A DNA stretch of 64,000 nucleotides from Mycolicibacterium tusciae JS617 (GTDB lineage: Bacteria > Actinomycetota > Actinomycetes > Mycobacteriales > Mycobacteriaceae), in assembly GCF_000243415.2 (NCBI RefSeq), contig NZ_KI912270.1, positions 310,001-374,000 of the forward strand, read 5' to 3'. Positions 42,822-53,767 of this stretch are shown piece after piece. The notes beneath the pieces are model-generated. The model saw only the letters and a program-made list of their open reading frames with translations, was not told the origin of the DNA and did not search any database. The translations under genes were made by a program, and so were the position numbers. The stretch's first letter is position 1; every line of letters starts with the position of its first letter.

Positions 42822-43835
42822 ATGACCTACCCCAGGTACGCACAAAACACGCTCGCCCCGGCGCCCACAGCGCGTTTTCATTCCGCGCCCACCCTGCATA
42901 CCGCGCCCACCCAGGCTTTTCATACCGCGCGGACGCAGACGTTTCATACCGTGCCCACGCAGGCCTGGTCCAGTCAGGTGGCTCCGCCGGTCCCGCCTCC
43001 CCCGGCGCAACCCACGACCAAACGCAAGCGCTCGCGCGGTCCGGTCACGTTCCTGCTCGTCCTTGTCATCCTCTTGGCCTTCGCCGCCGCGGGCCTGCTC
43101 GGCGCCGAGCTCTACGCACGCACTGTTGCGGTCGACAAAATCAAGTCGGCTGCCGCGTGCTTCATCGAGGCCTCCGAGGACTCCGTCGACGTGGCGTTCG
43201 AGACCTCGCCGCCCGTTCTCATGCAGTACTTCGACGACAGGTACACCGGGTTCACGATCGCCACCGACGGCTCTGGAATTCGCAGCGTTGACGGCATGAC
43301 CGCGAACATCGCGGTCACCGACGTCGACCGCAACGGTGGTGCGCACGGGCAGGGCACGATCGGCGCAATCAACGCGACCATCGACTGGACTTCCGAAGGG
43401 ATGCGGGACTCTGCCAACACCGCCCTCAAGGAGGCCATCGACGAGTACCTCGAGGGCAGCTTCCTGAGTTTCCTGGGTGACTGGATCTCGACTGACAACG
43501 TCGTGACGGGCGTCCACACCGATCCTTCGACCGGGATCGTCACCTTGGAGGGGATGTTCGACAGCAGCATCGCCGTCAAACCGGAGACGACGGTCGACGG
43601 CGGAATCAAGCTGGAAATCCAACCCGACGGTTTCACGCTCGGCGGAGATCTGGATCTGCCTGCCGAAGACTTGCAGGCCAAGCTCGACGAGATGACGAGC
43701 GAGCTCACCGGCAACAAGTACAACCTCCGTGCGGATTCGCTCCAAGTCACCGATAGCGGTGTGACCGCGGACTTCTCGGCAAGCAACATCGACATCCCCG
43801 CCAGCGACGGCGAGAGCAGCTGCTTCGACATGTGA
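42822..43835 (+). CDS. Membrane-anchored DUF2993 protein
   Basis: A 337-aa protein. The N-terminal 70 residues are Pro/Thr-rich with degenerate octads (AFHTARTQ, TFHTVPTQ) and end in a basic stretch KRKRSRG. One membrane helix follows (TFLLVLVILLAFAAAGLLGA), then an extracytoplasmic DUF2993 domain ending in SSCFDM. The DUF2993 family is thought to bind lipids in the cell envelope; this is family-level inference. ATG 42822 is preceded by GGAAAGACCAGGAC. It converges on the YceI gene with a strong terminator between them. Confidence 0.88.
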   Translation: MTYPRYAQNTLAPAPTARFHSAPTLHTAPTQAFHTARTQTFHTVPTQAWSSQVAPPVPPPPAQPTTKRKRSRGPVTFLLVLVILLAFAAAGLLGAELYARTVAVDKIKSAAACFIEASEDSVDVAFETSPPVLMQYFDDRYTGFTIATDGSGIRSVDGMTANIAVTDVDRNGGAHGQGTIGAINATIDWTSEGMRDSANTALKEAIDEYLEGSFLSFLGDWISTDNVVTGVHTDPSTGIVTLEGMFDSSIAVKPETTVDGGIKLEIQPDGFTLGGDLDLPAEDLQAKLDEMTSELTGNKYNLRADSLQVTDSGVTADFSASNIDIPASDGESSCFDM

Positions 43836-43852
43836 GCCCGAAAACGCGGCTG

Positions 43853-43888
43853 GCGCGTCTGCAGGATCTCATCGGCCTGCAGACGCGC
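43853..43888. terminator. Strong bidirectional hairpin between the DUF2993 and YceI genes
   Basis: GCGCGTCTGCAGG pairs perfectly with CCTGCAGACGCGC across a 10-nt loop, a 13-bp GC-rich stem with no U-tract. It lies between two convergent stops (43835 and 43918), so it can serve both. Confidence 0.85.
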
Positions 43889-43917
43889 TAGCTTGTCTGC
43901 GCAGTTGATTCTGGGTG

Positions 43918-44478
43918 TTACGCCTGCTTGAGCGCCTCGATCTCCAAAGTGATCGAGATCTTGTCGCCGACGACGGTGCCACCGGTTTCCAGCGGCATGT
44001 CGACGTCGATGCCGAAGTCCTTGCGGTTCAACACCACCGATGCCTCAAATCCCGCGACCTCGCCGTGTCCCATGCCGGGGTTGACGCCATTGAACTCCAG
44101 CTCGAGGGTGACCGGCTTCGTGACGCCCTTGAGAGTGAAGTCGCCGTCGACGAGGTACGTGTCGCCGGCGGTCCGGACACCGGTCGAGGCGAAGGTGGCG
44201 GTTGGATACTTCTCGGCATCGAAGAAGTCCGCGGACCGGACGTGGGCGTCGCGCTGGGTGTTGCGGGTGTTGATCGAGTCGACGGCGACTTCGGCGGTCA
44301 CCGACGGGGTGCCATCCTCGGCGACCTCGATCGTGCCGCTGAACGTGTCGAAAGTGCCTCGCACCTTGCTCACCATGAGGTGACGTACGGAGAATCCAAC
44401 GGTCGAGTGCACGGGATCGATGGCCCATGTACCCGTGGCGAGCTGGGCGGTTCCGGTGGCTCCAGCGGCAATAGTCAT
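43918..44478 (-). CDS. YceI-family lipid-binding protein
   Basis: A 186-aa lipocalin-like beta-barrel. WAIDPVHSTVGFSVRHLMVS is the opening motif of the family, with DSINTRNTQRDAHVRSADFFDAEKYP and FTLKGVTKPVTL further on. Members bind polyisoprenoids or amphiphiles. No signal peptide is seen, so it is probably cytoplasmic, unlike the periplasmic E. coli YceI. ATG 44478 follows AGAGAGA; the longer frame upstream is not family-like. A polyisoprenoid ligand would fit the isoprenoid theme of this window, but that is speculation. Confidence 0.9.
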   Translation of the reverse strand: MTIAAGATGTAQLATGTWAIDPVHSTVGFSVRHLMVSKVRGTFDTFSGTIEVAEDGTPSVTAEVAVDSINTRNTQRDAHVRSADFFDAEKYPTATFASTGVRTAGDTYLVDGDFTLKGVTKPVTLELEFNGVNPGMGHGEVAGFEASVVLNRKDFGIDVDMPLETGGTVVGDKISITLEIEALKQA

Positions 44479-44581
44479 TTCGTGAATCTCTCTCTCCGTG
44501 GCGCCGGCCCTCCCGGCGCCTTCAAGAGGAGTAAACGGACCACAGTCCGATTCCATTCCCGCGAGCAGGCTCGCGGGAAAC

Positions 44582-47161
44582 CTACGCGGCCAGCGGGGCG
44601 TATGTCGTGGAGCGCTGTCGCGCCGGGCGGCCGATGCCCTCGGCGATCGACGTGAGCTCCTCGACGCTCTTGGCCGAGCCGAACTCCGAGCCGGCCATCC
44701 GCGAGATGGTCTCCTCCATCAGCGTCCCGCCCAGATCGTTGGCACCGCCGTTGAGCATCACCTGCGTGCGCTCGACGCCGAGCTTGACCCAGCTGGTCTG
44801 AATGTTGTCGATCCTGCCGTGCAGCATGATCCGTGCCAGCGCGTGCACAGCGCGGTTGTCGCGGTGCGTCGGCCCCGGCCGCGCCCCGCCGGCGAGGTAC
44901 AGCGGCGAGCTCTGGTGCACGAACGGCAGCGGCACGAACTCGGTGAAACCGCCTGTGCGGTCCTGGATTTCGCGTAGCACCCGCAGGTGACCGACCCAAT
45001 GGCGCGGCGTGTCGACGTGGCCGTACATCATCGTCGAACTCGACCGCAGCCCGACCTCATGGGCGGTGGAGACCACTTCGATCCACATCGACGTCGGCAG
45101 CTTGCCCTTCGTCAGCACCCACCTGACCTCGTCGTCGAGAATCTCGGCGGCCGTACCGGGAATCGAGCCGAGCCCGGCCTCACGAAGCTCGGTGAGCCAG
45201 TCTCGGATGCTGGTACCGCTCTTGGTCACCCCGTTGGAGATCTCCATCGGCGAGAACGCGTGTACATGCATCGATGGCACGCGCGCCTTGACCGCCCGCA
45301 CCAGATCGGCGTAGCCGGTCACCGGTAGCTCCGGGTCGATACCGCCCTGCATGCATACCTCGGTCGCGCCCGCGACATGAGCCTCCCACGCCCGTTCGGC
45401 AACTTCGTCGACCGAAAGGGAGAACGCGTCCGCATCGCCCTTACGCTGCGCGAAGGCACAGAACCGGCAGCCGGTGTAGCAGATGTTGGTGAAGTTGATG
45501 TTGCGGTTGACGACGAAGGTCACGTCGTCGCCCACGGCATCACGCCGTAACGAATCTGCAAGTGCGGCAACTGCATCCATCGCGGGGCCGTCCGCCATCG
45601 CGAGCGCCAGATATTCGTCGTCGGAGAGTCCGGCCGGGTCGCGCTCAGCGGAACGCAGCGCCGACAGCACGTCGGTGTCGATACGTTCAGGAGCCTGGGC
45701 CGCCAGTTCATTCACCTTCTCGCGGATGGACTCCCAGTCACCGAACGCACTTCCCAGATCGCTGCGCGTCTCGGTGAGCCGGCCCGCGTCGTCGATGGCC
45801 GAGTGAAGGTCGGTACGGCCCAAAGACTCCCATGCCTCATCGGGTTCCTGCCACGGCCGTCCGGCGGGGTTGACGTCGCGCGCCAGACCGGTATCCGGGT
45901 CGGCCAGCGCGTCGACGTGCCCACGCACCCTCGGATCGATCCACGCGGCGCCGGCCTGCACGTACTGCGGCTGTGCCGTCAATCGCTGCACCAAGTCGTA
46001 GCCGGCCTCGGCCGTGACCGCGAACAACTCGTCGAGCGCGGGCCAGGGCCGCTCGGGGTTCACGTGATCCGGGGTCAGGGGCGACACCCCGCCCCAGTCG
46101 TCGACTCCGGCGCCGATCAGCGCCAGGCACTCCTGGCGTGACACGAGGTTGGGCGGGGCCTGGATGCGCACCTTGGGTCCCATCACCAGGCGAGTGACCG
46201 CCACCGTGGCCACGAAGTCCTCGAAGCCCGCGTCCGGCGTCGCCGCCATCGCGGTGTGGTCCTTGGCGCGGAAGTTCTGCACGATCACTTCCTGAACGTG
46301 TCCGAACTCCTTGTGCGAGCGCCGGATCGCATGGATGGTGTCGGAGCGCTCTTCCAGCGTCTCCCCGATGCCGACCAGCAGTCCCGTGGTGAACGGGATC
46401 GACAGGCGGCCCGCGTCGGCCAGCGTGCGCAGCCTGACCTCCGGATCCTTGTCCGGACTGCCGTAGTGGGCCAGACCCTTGGTCTCGTACAACCGCCGCG
46501 ACGTGGTCTCCAGCATCATGCCCATCGACGGCGCCACCGGCTTGAGCCGGGACAACTCCGACCAGCTCATGACGCCGGGATTCAGATGCGGAAGCAGCCC
46601 GGTTTCCTCCAGCACCCGGATGGCCATCGCCCGCACGTAGTCCAGCGTCGAATCGTAGCCACGCTCGTCGAGCCACTGCCTGGCCTCGTCCCACCGCACC
46701 TCGGGGCGGTCACCAAGCGTGAACAGCGCCTCCTTGCAACCCAATTCGGCACCGCGACGCGCCACGTCGAGGATCTCGTCGGGCTCCATGTACATGCCGG
46801 CGCCTTGGGCCCGCAGCTTGCCGGGAACCGTGACGAACGTGCAGTAGTGGCAGGTGTCGCGGCACAGATGGGTGACGGGAATGAACACCTTGCGCGAGTA
46901 ACTCACCGGCAGCCGTCCGGCGGGTCCCCGGCGACCGGCGGCCTCGAGGCCGGCATCACGCACCCGAGCCGCGCTGGCGCACAAATCCACGAGGTCATCC
47001 CCGCGGGCGGTCATCGCGATCGCGGCTTCCTCGACATTGAGCGCTACGCCGTCGCGGGCCCGACGCAAAACTCGACGCAGGCCCGCGGGACTGGACGTGC
47101 CGGACTTCGGGGGGACCACCGGGCTGGGCAGATCGGCGCCGTGCTGGGGGTTCAGAGCCAC
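44582..47161 (-). CDS. fbiC: 7,8-didemethyl-8-hydroxy-5-deazariboflavin (FO) synthase
   Basis: An 859-aa fusion of CofG- and CofH-like radical SAM domains, making the deazaflavin core of coenzyme F420 from a pyrimidine and tyrosine. The first cluster is [10 protein letters not shown] (CxxxCxxC) near residue 98, the second [10 protein letters not shown] near residue 560. GTG at 47161 ([10 protein letters not shown]) gives a length close to M. tuberculosis FbiC (856). ATG at 47218 is an alternative. It supports F420-dependent enzymes in this species. Confidence 0.95.
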   Translation of the reverse strand: MALNPQHGADLPSPVVPPKSGTSSPAGLRRVLRRARDGVALNVEEAAIAMTARGDDLVDLCASAARVRDAGLEAAGRRGPAGRLPVSYSRKVFIPVTHLCRDTCHYCTFVTVPGKLRAQGAGMYMEPDEILDVARRGAELGCKEALFTLGDRPEVRWDEARQWLDERGYDSTLDYVRAMAIRVLEETGLLPHLNPGVMSWSELSRLKPVAPSMGMMLETTSRRLYETKGLAHYGSPDKDPEVRLRTLADAGRLSIPFTTGLLVGIGETLEERSDTIHAIRRSHKEFGHVQEVIVQNFRAKDHTAMAATPDAGFEDFVATVAVTRLVMGPKVRIQAPPNLVSRQECLALIGAGVDDWGGVSPLTPDHVNPERPWPALDELFAVTAEAGYDLVQRLTAQPQYVQAGAAWIDPRVRGHVDALADPDTGLARDVNPAGRPWQEPDEAWESLGRTDLHSAIDDAGRLTETRSDLGSAFGDWESIREKVNELAAQAPERIDTDVLSALRSAERDPAGLSDDEYLALAMADGPAMDAVAALADSLRRDAVGDDVTFVVNRNINFTNICYTGCRFCAFAQRKGDADAFSLSVDEVAERAWEAHVAGATEVCMQGGIDPELPVTGYADLVRAVKARVPSMHVHAFSPMEISNGVTKSGTSIRDWLTELREAGLGSIPGTAAEILDDEVRWVLTKGKLPTSMWIEVVSTAHEVGLRSSSTMMYGHVDTPRHWVGHLRVLREIQDRTGGFTEFVPLPFVHQSSPLYLAGGARPGPTHRDNRAVHALARIMLHGRIDNIQTSWVKLGVERTQVMLNGGANDLGGTLMEETISRMAGSEFGSAKSVEELTSIAEGIGRPARQRSTTYAPLAA

Positions 47162-47377
47162 TCCCGTGTAACCCCGCGTTCGTTGAGGATCATCCGCACG
47201 TCTCACATTCTGAAACATCGGCGCCTGGCATATCGGTCACAGTAGTCCGCACATCGAGGGCTGCGGGGCGCTGCCAGCGGCCCGGCCGAAGCCGGGCGAA
47301 CGCGCGGTGTGATTTGATTACGCGCGAGCAAACAACAGCGTACCGTCATACGAGTCGGGGCCGACTTGGAGGTCCAC

Positions 47378-48463
47378 ATGAAACACTCAGCACGATCGGC
47401 ACCGCTGTCTGGGGTGATCATGCTGGTAGTGAGCGTTGTTGTACTCGCTCCGGTGCGCCCAACTCCGGCGCCCATACCGGCACCGGCGGTCCGGCTCTTG
47501 GCGGCCGTCCCATCCACGCAGCAATTCCCGCAGCCGCCCATGTTCGATACCCGGCGTGGTGAACAGGAAATGCTGCTGGCGCCTTCGACGGCAGCTACCG
47601 ACCTGCCGAATCTGCTCGTCGGGTGGCTCGAACGAATCATCGTGCCGCCGAGCGTCAATGCTCCATTCCCCCAGCCGGACTTCCCGGCGGTCGTCGCGGG
47701 CAACTCGATCGACAGTTTGATCAAGAACGTCTACAACGCCGTCGAGCCGTGGGTGCAGTACGGCTTCGAGCTCGCCGCCTATGCCGTCGGCTGGGTTCCG
47801 TATGTCGGCTGGCTGGCGCCGCAGGTCATGATCTTCTACAACCTCGTCGAACGCATCGTGCGAAGCATTACCTTCAACGTCGCCGACTGGCTCGGCGGGA
47901 GTATCAGCTTCTGGGACGGGTTGGCCAACGTCGCGGTCGACACCATCAACTCGTTCATCTACTTCGCGAACGACGAGCTGGCCTTCTGGTTGCCGCCGCT
48001 GCCGCCGCTGCCGCCGATCGGCCCCTTCGCCGCGGAAGATCCGGACGCCGGGTTCATGATCACGTCCTCGTTCGACGAGTCGACCGAGCTGACACAAATC
48101 GAGGGCGTCGGCGAAGAGCTCACGCAAGAGGGATTCGTCGGCGAGCAGGAAGAACTAGTCCCAGGTGACGACCTCACTCAGGGCGAAGACCTCACTCAGG
48201 GCGAAGACCTCACCCAAGGTGAAGACCTCACGTTGGACGAGGTTCGCAGCGAACTCGACGGGGAGGTCGCCGGCGAACTCGTCGAGGAGACCGAAGTGCA
48301 GCACGTCGAAGACAGCACGACGACCGACACGTCACCTCTATCGCAGAGCCCAACTGGGGATCCCACAGAGCAGACGCCGTCAACAATTGATGACAAGCCG
48401 CAGAACACGGCCGACCCAGAACCGGGTGAGGGCACCGAGAACAACACGACCAACGCGGGGTAG
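47378..48463 (+). CDS. Exported mycobacterial protein with acidic repeat tail
   Basis: A 361-aa protein with a Sec-type signal (LSGVIMLVVSVVVLAPVRP). A conserved central hydrophobic domain follows (IDSLIKNVYNAVEPWVQYGF, GWVPYVGWLAPQ, NVAVDTINSFIYFANDE) ending in LPPLPPLPPIGPF, a pattern repeated in many mycobacterial envelope proteins of unknown function. The C-terminal third is acidic and disordered, with four 6-residue repeats (GDDLTQ, GEDLTQ, GEDLTQ, GEDLTL). ATG 47378 is used because TTGGAGG precedes it at good distance. Confidence 0.78.
   Translation: MKHSARSAPLSGVIMLVVSVVVLAPVRPTPAPIPAPAVRLLAAVPSTQQFPQPPMFDTRRGEQEMLLAPSTAATDLPNLLVGWLERIIVPPSVNAPFPQPDFPAVVAGNSIDSLIKNVYNAVEPWVQYGFELAAYAVGWVPYVGWLAPQVMIFYNLVERIVRSITFNVADWLGGSISFWDGLANVAVDTINSFIYFANDELAFWLPPLPPLPPIGPFAAEDPDAGFMITSSFDESTELTQIEGVGEELTQEGFVGEQEELVPGDDLTQGEDLTQGEDLTQGEDLTLDEVRSELDGEVAGELVEETEVQHVEDSTTTDTSPLSQSPTGDPTEQTPSTIDDKPQNTADPEPGEGTENNTTNAG
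48164..48235 (+). repeat. Four 18-bp tandem repeats in the exported protein gene
   Basis: Units at 48164-48181, 48182-48199, 48200-48217 and 48218-48235, starting GGTGACGACCTCACTCAG and varying at a few bases, each coding for GxDLTx. Unit length is a multiple of three, so slippage keeps the frame and changes only the acidic tail length. Confidence 0.9.
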
Positions 48464-48466
48464 ACC

Positions 48467-48895
48467 TCAGGCGTTCACGTGCCGCCACAGCACTGCTGCG
48501 GGTGGCAGCGTGCCGAGCGCGATCAGCAGCAGTGTGCCGTACTGCATGACTCCGGCGCCGCCGAACACGATGTCGTCACCGGGCCCGCCAAGCGACAGCA
48601 CCGCCACCGTCAGCAGCCACGTGAGCAGTGGCAATGCCGCAGTTCTTGGCGACGACGTCCAGTGCAGCGCGGCCCACACCAGCGCGGCATTCACCAGCCC
48701 GGCGATCAGCGCACTGACCGGAAACGGCCAGGTGCCGAGGTAGGTGGGGAGAAAGAACGACGCCAGGATCGCGCACAGAACACCGTCAATCGCGAGCAGC
48801 GTCAGAACAATGACACGCCGAAAGTCGGCGCCGGATAGGGACGAACTCAGGTCGGGATGCTGTCGATCACGCCGGCGAGCGAACCGATGACCCAC
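48467..48895 (-). CDS. Four-helix integral membrane protein (Rv1171-like)
   Basis: About 142 aa with four predicted helices: VIVLTLLAIDGVLCAILASF, FPVSALIAGLVNAALVWAAL, ALPLLTWLLTVAVLSL and MQYGTLLLIALGTLPPAAVL. GGPGDDIVFGGAGV sits between helices 3 and 4. It matches the hypothetical membrane protein next to mshB in M. tuberculosis. GTG 48895 is the only in-frame start near the helix; ATG 48922 is further out. It then overlaps the end of a 35-37 codon gene by 49 bases. Confidence 0.75.
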   Translation of the reverse strand: MGHRFARRRDRQHPDLSSSLSGADFRRVIVLTLLAIDGVLCAILASFFLPTYLGTWPFPVSALIAGLVNAALVWAALHWTSSPRTAALPLLTWLLTVAVLSLGGPGDDIVFGGAGVMQYGTLLLIALGTLPPAAVLWRHVNA

Positions 48896-48960
48896 TGAAA
48901 GTTGTCGAGCCGATCCTGCCAATGCTGCAGGTTCGGATCCAGATCCGGGTCCATTGTCAT
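48847..48960 (-). CDS. Small conserved-looking protein of 35-37 aa
   Basis: ATG at 48960 (MTMDPDLDPNLQHWQDRL...) or ATG at 48954 after GGAAGGG opens a short frame ending ...DNFQWVIGSLAGVIDSIPT. It is predicted as one amphipathic helix plus a hydrophobic end. It lies between mshB and the membrane protein on the same strand with no gap large enough for another gene. The second ATG has a ribosome site at ideal distance, which supports translation. Function unknown. Confidence 0.5.
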   Translation of the reverse strand: MTMDPDLDPNLQHWQDRLDNFQWVIGSLAGVIDSIPT

Positions 48961-49010
48961 CCCTTCCACGCGCAGCGAGTTGTCGCAGAGCTTACCGCGT
49001 TGCGGCCCCC

Positions 49011-49886
49011 CTATTCGAGGTTCAGGCCCGCAAGCAGATCGGTTTCCCATCCGCGATCGTCGCGCGGACCAGCCTCGCCGGACACCAGGACATAGTGCTC
49101 GAGAGCGGCGAGCGGCAGCGCAATGTTGTTGGACAACGCCACCGCCCGTCCGTCGGGCGACACGGTGACCTGAGTCGCGTGCGCCCGCAGCGCCGCCTCC
49201 TTGGCCGGTAGTCGGTCGGGGACGTCGATGACCGCGTCGATCGCATCGTCGGGGTGGCCGAACGGCACGTCGTCGATCGACACCCGAATCCACTCATCCG
49301 GTACGTCGTCCAGGCCGTCAAGGGCGGCGCCCATCGCGGTTCGCGATATCACGGTCCAGTACACCTTCGGCACGGTCCAGGCCTCGCCGGGATACTCGGT
49401 GCCCGCCGATGCCGCGACCGCCGCCATGGTCACCTCGTGGGCGTGGATGTGGTCGGGGTGACCGTAGCCGCCGTGCGGGTCATAGGTGACGACGACGTGT
49501 GGTCGCAACTCACGGATGATCGCGACCAGAGCACCCACCGATTCCGCGGGATCAGCGTCGACGAACCGCTGATGGTGCCGCCGCGGCGTGCCCTCCATCC
49601 CCGAGTCGCGCCAGCGGCCGGCACCGCCGAGGAAGACCGGCTCCTCGATGCCGAGGGCCCGCAGGGCCGCGGTCAGCTCACCGATGCGAAACCCGCCGAG
49701 CTGGTCGGCTTCGTCGACGGCCAGGTGTGTCCACCGGTCGCCGATCACCTCGCCCTCCTCGCCCAGCGTGCAGGTGACGACCTGCACCCGCGCGCCCTGC
49801 GCCACGTAGTGCGCGATGGTGGCGCCTGTCGTCAACGTTTCGTCGTCGGGGTGCGCGTGTACGAACAGCAGCCGCGGACTCTCCAT
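49011..49886 (-). CDS. mshB: GlcNAc-Ins deacetylase (mycothiol synthesis)
   Basis: A 291-aa zinc deacetylase. [20 protein letters not shown] holds the zinc ligands H12 and D15 and the general base region, and [15 protein letters not shown] gives the third zinc histidine. It deacetylates 1-O-myo-inositol N-acetylglucosaminide before MshC adds cysteine. ATG 49886 (MESPRLLF) is chosen, because the longer frame enters the divergent channel gene. It corresponds to Rv1170. Confidence 0.95.
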   Translation of the reverse strand: MESPRLLFVHAHPDDETLTTGATIAHYVAQGARVQVVTCTLGEEGEVIGDRWTHLAVDEADQLGGFRIGELTAALRALGIEEPVFLGGAGRWRDSGMEGTPRRHHQRFVDADPAESVGALVAIIRELRPHVVVTYDPHGGYGHPDHIHAHEVTMAAVAASAGTEYPGEAWTVPKVYWTVISRTAMGAALDGLDDVPDEWIRVSIDDVPFGHPDDAIDAVIDVPDRLPAKEAALRAHATQVTVSPDGRAVALSNNIALPLAALEHYVLVSGEAGPRDDRGWETDLLAGLNLE

Positions 49887-49926
49887 TGCCCCAGCTTGCA
49901 CGATGCTCGGCAGATAGATTCGCCTG

Positions 49927-51167
49927 GTGTCGCGCCGCGCAGTCGAGTTCGCATGCGCGATCATCATCGTCGGCCTGCTCGCCGGAGTCGCGGGTGCGGC
50001 CACCACGCTGCTGCTGCACGCGATCGAACACCTCACGTACCACTACTCATTCGGCACGCTGCTCTCCGGCGTCGGCGACAGCAGTCCGGTGCGGCGGGCG
50101 CTCGGTCCGATGATCGGCGGTGCGCTCGCCGGCTTCGGGTGGTGGATGCTGCGCCGACGGACCACCGTTCCGCCGTTGGCCGAGACCATCAAGGCGCACC
50201 GCCCGATCCCCCGCGTGTCGATGTCCATCGACGCACTACTTCAAGTCCTGCTCGTCGGCTCGGGCGCGTCGTTGGGGCGCGAGGGCGCACCCCGCCAACT
50301 CTCCGCCGCATTCGGCGATTTCGGCACCACGCGGCTGGCGCTCACGGCGCGCGACCGTGAGATTCTGCTCGCCTGCGCCGCTGGTGCGGGGCTGGGAGCG
50401 GTCTACAGCGTGCCGTTGGGCGGGGCGTTGTTCGCCGCACAGATACTGCTCGGCAGCTGGCATCCCCGTGTGCTGGGTACAGCTTTGATCACGTCCAGTC
50501 TCGCGGTCGCCGTCGCCGCGCCCGTCACCCACCTCGAGCACCCACTGGAGTGGCCGGACGCGAACACGTCCTACTTGTTCGCGTTCCTGGCGCTGGCCAT
50601 CGCACCGCTGGCCGGCGCCATCGGCCTGGCGTTCGACCGGGTGATGACCGTCGCCCGCCCGAAAGTGCAGTACCACTCCTGGATTCTGATTCCCGCGATC
50701 GCAGCGGCCGGTCTGCTGATCGGCATCTGCTCGATCTGGTTCCCGGAACTGCCCGGCAACGGGCGAAGCATTCTCACTGTGGCGGTGGACAGCGGAATGA
50801 CTCTCGGCGCTGCGTGCATGCTGCTCTTGTTGAAACCGCTTCTGACAGCGGTGTTTCTGCGCGCGGGCGCTGTCGGCGGACTGCTGACCCCCGCCCTGGC
50901 CACGGGTGCGGCGGCCGGATCGATTGTCGCACTTGCGCTGAATCAGTTGGCGGGCACGGACATCCATGTACCGGCGCTGGCGCTGACGTGTGCGGCCGGG
51001 GTCTTGGCGATCACCCAGCGCTCGCCGCTCTTCGCCGCCCTGTTCGTGTGGGAACTGGCGCACCCGCCATATTGGTTTCTGTTCGTATTCGCGATCGCCG
51101 CGTTCGCCGCCCACGGCCTACGGGTAATGCGCGAACGTCACCAAGGGGCTCAGGCTTCTCAGCCGTC

Positions 51168-51174
<7 letters not shown>
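49927..51174 (+). CDS. ClC-family chloride channel or transporter
   Basis: A 415-aa protein with about ten helices. [16 protein letters not shown] is the GREGP-like selectivity motif, [21 protein letters not shown] the second, and [13 protein letters not shown] the third. [12 protein letters not shown] replaces the gating region. It probably moves chloride across the inner membrane. GTG 49927 is the start, 40 bp from the mshB start on the opposite strand, so the two share a promoter region. Its 3' end overlaps lpqW by seven bases. Confidence 0.9.
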
Positions 51175-53066
<1,892 letters not shown>

Positions 53067-53137
53067 GCCGTTCAGGGTATCGGCAGCCGCTCAGCGGACT
53101 CGCGGGGTGACTGATCGCGCGGTTCCACGCGGACCGC

Positions 53138-53524
53138 TCACGGGCGACTTCCGAAACGCTGGAGCTGGTCTGCGATGTCGTCGACTGAAAGCTCACCGCG
53201 TTGGGCAACCTCGTTCATGAAGACTTCGGCAGCATCGACGTCGAACCCTGCGCTGAGCGCAATCCCGTTGATATGCAGGAAGGTCCAGGCCGCTGCCCAC
53301 GCGGTTCGTTTGTTTCCATCGATCAGCGCATGATTGCGGGCCAAGGACTGCAGCAGCGCCGCCGCCTTGGTGTAGAAGTCCGGATACGCATCCAGGCCGA
53401 ACGTGGTGGCCCGTGGCCGGGCCACCGCAGCGTCGAGTAGCCCATAATCGCCGACCTCGAGTACATGGCCGACCGCGAGTGTGCCTGCAATCAGGACGTC
53501 ATCACGGTCGAGGAATTCGGTCAC
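53138..53524 (-). CDS. doc: Doc/Fic-type toxin of a type II toxin-antitoxin pair
   Basis: A 128-aa death-on-curing protein with the Fic core HALIDGNKR at 65-73 (H65, N71, K72, R73 visible, with G where Fic has A). In E. coli phage P1, Doc phosphorylates EF-Tu; whether this copy does so is inference. [16 protein letters not shown] gives the ATP/target region. It overlaps the antitoxin gene by four bases and lies downstream of it, the usual arrangement. Located between lpqW and typA on the same strand. Confidence 0.92.
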   Translation of the reverse strand: MTEFLDRDDVLIAGTLAVGHVLEVGDYGLLDAAVARPRATTFGLDAYPDFYTKAAALLQSLARNHALIDGNKRTAWAAAWTFLHINGIALSAGFDVDAAEVFMNEVAQRGELSVDDIADQLQRFGSRP

Positions 53525-53718
53525 GCCAGACGTCGGTTCAGCTCCACGGAACGCTCGGCCACGATGCGGGCCGCCTCAGTAACGGCACGCTTGTGTTGGC
53601 TGGCCGCCGAGATCACGGCGTTGTGAGCAAACGCCCGTAGGGAGATTTCGTCTCCCGCCGCAGCGGCGCGGACCGCTGCAAGCTCCTCATCGGTGAAGGT
53701 GATATTCAGCGAAGGCAT
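53521..53718 (-). CDS. Antitoxin partner of the Doc toxin
   Basis: A 65-aa protein: [40 protein letters not shown], then a basic helix [23 protein letters not shown]. The N-terminal strand plus two helices look like a ribbon-helix-helix DNA-binding fold, and the C-terminal helix would inhibit Doc. A cluster of GGTACC-like repeats sits directly upstream of the ATG, fitting autoregulation. The pair is probably a chromosomal TA module. Confidence 0.85.
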   Translation of the reverse strand: MPSLNITFTDEELAAVRAAAAGDEISLRAFAHNAVISAASQHKRAVTEAARIVAERSVELNRRLA

Positions 53719-53721
53719 GAA

Positions 53722-53756
53722 GGTACGGTACCTGATTCAGTACCGATACCGGTACC
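53722..53756 (-). promoter_or_regulatory. Autoregulatory operator of the toxin-antitoxin pair
   Basis: On the minus strand the region reads GGTACC-GGTATC-GGTACT, three tandem hexamers, followed by TGAATCA and GGTACCGTACC. It begins four bases before the antitoxin start and includes palindromic GGTACC cores. This fits tandem binding of an RHH antitoxin. Confidence 0.6.
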
Positions 53757-53767
53757 AATGCGCGGGG

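Noticed and set aside
48961..49293. N-terminal extension of the small gene between mshB and the membrane protein gene
   Set aside because: The extra 111 codons lie inside mshB in another frame and look like shadow sequence; only the last 35-37 codons are kept.
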